This document shows positions 48,050 to 48,989 of a stretch of DNA of 48,989 bases, piece by piece (position 1 is the first letter of the stretch; every line of letters starts with the position of its first letter). The stretch lies in NCBI GenBank assembly GCA_934667425.1, contig CAKULV010000021.1, forward strand, positions 1 to 48,989, in the 5' to 3' direction. A program made the translations under genes and the position numbers. This stretch comes from an uncultured Kiritimatiellota bacterium (GTDB lineage: Bacteria > Verrucomicrobiota > Kiritimatiellia > RFP12 > UBA1067). The notes under the pieces were generated by a model. It was not told the origin of the DNA. It saw only the letters and a list, made by a program, of their open reading frames with translations, and made no database searches.

Positions 48050-48880
48050 ATGATGCGATTGATCAACACGCTAATGTTTGCCGCCGTGGCGTTTGCCGCA
48101 AGCGGGTTCAGGCCGTATGGCACGAACGACCTCGTGAATCTTACGGTGCCCGCGAAGTACAGATCCGAAAGGGGCGGCATCCTGAACTACAGGATATTCG
48201 TCCCGGACATACCACAGTCTGCGACGAACGGAGTCCCGCTCATCCTGTTCCTGCATGGTTCAGGAGAGTGCGGCACCAACAACGTGTCTCAGCTGATCCA
48301 TGGCGTTGGCGGCCTCGTGTGGTGGAGCCGGAACAGGATGCCCGCAATCGTTGTAGCCCCGCAATCGCCTCCAATGACGGCCTGGAGCCCTGTGTTCTTC
48401 ACCCTGCGGGATGCAAGGATGCCATATCCCGCGCCTCCGATGATCAAGCTCGTAAAAGGGATGCTTGACGAACTGTGCGAAAGGTATCCGGTGGATGCCG
48501 ATCGCATCATGGTCACCGGAATATCGCTCGGCGGCTACGGGACGTGGGACCTGGTGTCGCGATATCCGGGCCATTTCGCCGGAGCGATGCCCGTGTGCGG
48601 CGCAGGCGATCCCGGCGCCGCCGAGGCGGCGGCAAGGACTTCGCTTTGGATATTCCATGGCGAGAGGGATGGCAATGTGCCGAACAAGATGGATCGGACG
48701 ATGGTGAGCCGCCTTTGGGAACTTGACGCCGCCGTGAGATACATGGAATATCCGGACGCCGGACATGGCATATGGGGACGGGTCTATTCCGATGACGCGG
48801 TAATGAAATGGCTTTTCTCGCGCCGCCGAGCAAAAGATAAAAACATTAAAAAACCACTTGCATCCACTTGGGCGAAATGA
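48050..48880 (+). CDS. Secreted alpha/beta-hydrolase (esterase/polyhydroxybutyrate depolymerase-like)
   Basis: A 276-residue protein with a signal peptide (MMRLINTLMFAAVAFAASG). The alpha/beta-hydrolase fold is clear: oxyanion region LILFLHGSGECG, nucleophile Ser159 in GISLGGYGTWDL, acid Asp207 in FHGERDGNVP and His239 in PDAGHGIWG. This matches the phospholipase/carboxylesterase group often encoded with glycan-degrading enzymes. The substrate is unknown. GGAGG lies before ATG 48050, 12 bp after hydG. The tRNA-Gly promoter overlaps its last codons. Confidence 0.85.
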   Translation: MMRLINTLMFAAVAFAASGFRPYGTNDLVNLTVPAKYRSERGGILNYRIFVPDIPQSATNGVPLILFLHGSGECGTNNVSQLIHGVGGLVWWSRNRMPAIVVAPQSPPMTAWSPVFFTLRDARMPYPAPPMIKLVKGMLDELCERYPVDADRIMVTGISLGGYGTWDLVSRYPGHFAGAMPVCGAGDPGAAEAAARTSLWIFHGERDGNVPNKMDRTMVSRLWELDAAVRYMEYPDAGHGIWGRVYSDDAVMKWLFSRRRAKDKNIKKPLASTWAK

Positions 48881-48886
48881 TATATT
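48858..48886 (+). promoter_or_regulatory. Promoter of tRNA-Gly
   Basis: TTGCAT 48858-48863 and TATATT 48881-48886 are 17 bp apart, like the tRNA-Asn promoter. Confidence 0.7.
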
Positions 48887-48915
48887 ACACATCTGTTTTC
48901 ACGACACCACAGAGT

Positions 48916-48989
48916 GCGAGCTTAACTCAGTTGGTAGAGTGCCACCTTGCCAAGGTGGTTGTCGAGGGTTCGAGTCCCTTAGCTCGCTC
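48916..48989 (+). tRNA. tRNA-Gly (anticodon GCC), cut at the window edge
   Basis: Acceptor GCGAGCT 48916-48922 pairs with AGCTCGC 48981-48987. Anticodon stem CCACC/GGTGG with loop TTGCCAA gives GCC. T-loop TTCGAGT. The window ends inside the 3' CCA. Confidence 0.94.

Overview
The window is a GC-rich bacterial chromosome segment with densely packed operons. Several gene types point to the PVC superphylum, most likely an uncultured Kiritimatiellota/Lentisphaerota-like lineage: an exosortase locus, a large set of type II secretion/pilus-type prepilins, a C4-cysteine L28, a secreted GH29 fucosidase, an RND pump fused to its outer-membrane factor, and an LA_2272-like surface repeat protein. This placement is inferred from gene content only; there is no rRNA gene in the window.

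Layout. (1) 135-1747: tRNA-Glu, a secreted repeat protein, then tRNA-Asn with infA. (2) 1814-8680: an envelope operon of exosortase-EpsI, a WecA-like phosphosugar transferase with a CapD/WbpM-type N-terminal half, MurA, a CgeB-like glycosyltransferase and an LpxL-like acyltransferase. (3) 9238-10868: accD-accA. (4) 10964-22479: a type II secretion/type IV pilus-like locus with a GspF/PilC protein, eight prepilin-like proteins and a very large GspK-like protein; no ATPase or secretin lies inside the window. (5) 22476-25930: a SurA-like PPIase, rsmA and an acyl-CoA ligase of the phenylacetate-CoA ligase family. (6) 26601-29280: a sugar operon of SIS isomerase, ROK kinase and MFS permease. (7) 29317-34755: an AMP-binding ligase, an RsmC-like methyltransferase, an NhaC-type antiporter and a LolA-like secreted protein. 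(8) Minus strand 34848-43797: a TorF-like outer-membrane protein, alpha-L-fucosidase, and a heavy-metal RND efflux operon. (9) 44011-48989: a small secreted ORF, rpsA-rpmB, hydG, a secreted alpha/beta hydrolase and tRNA-Gly.

The most unusual content is a set of dispersed repeats that fills almost every long intergenic gap (229-344, 8637-9172, 21157-21512, 23436-23648, 25931-26575, 35772-36424, 37888-38208) and also enters genes. It has two parts. The first is a family of short hairpins with a constant CGGGAGG (or CCTCCCG) flank and a stem whose two sides change together from copy to copy. The second is three kinds of 7-bp tandem arrays (CCAACTA, AAATCGC and AGGTTTC types). The repeats sit in frame inside rsmA (about 72 extra residues after the NLPY motif). 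They form the leader peptides of three prepilins, where a 7-bp unit change would shift the frame, and they supply the C-terminus and stop codon of the LpxL-like acyltransferase. This resembles the palindromic elements in Rickettsia genes combined with heptanucleotide repeats like those of cyanobacteria, and I consider it the best candidate for an undescribed system here.

Other points: three genes have a -10 box only 7-8 bp before the start codon, suggesting leaderless mRNAs. MurA has Asp in place of the catalytic Cys. HydG lacks the middle Cys of its C-terminal cluster motif. The RND-OMF fusion carries an internal lipobox. A perfect 24-bp inverted repeat lies just upstream of the efflux promoter.
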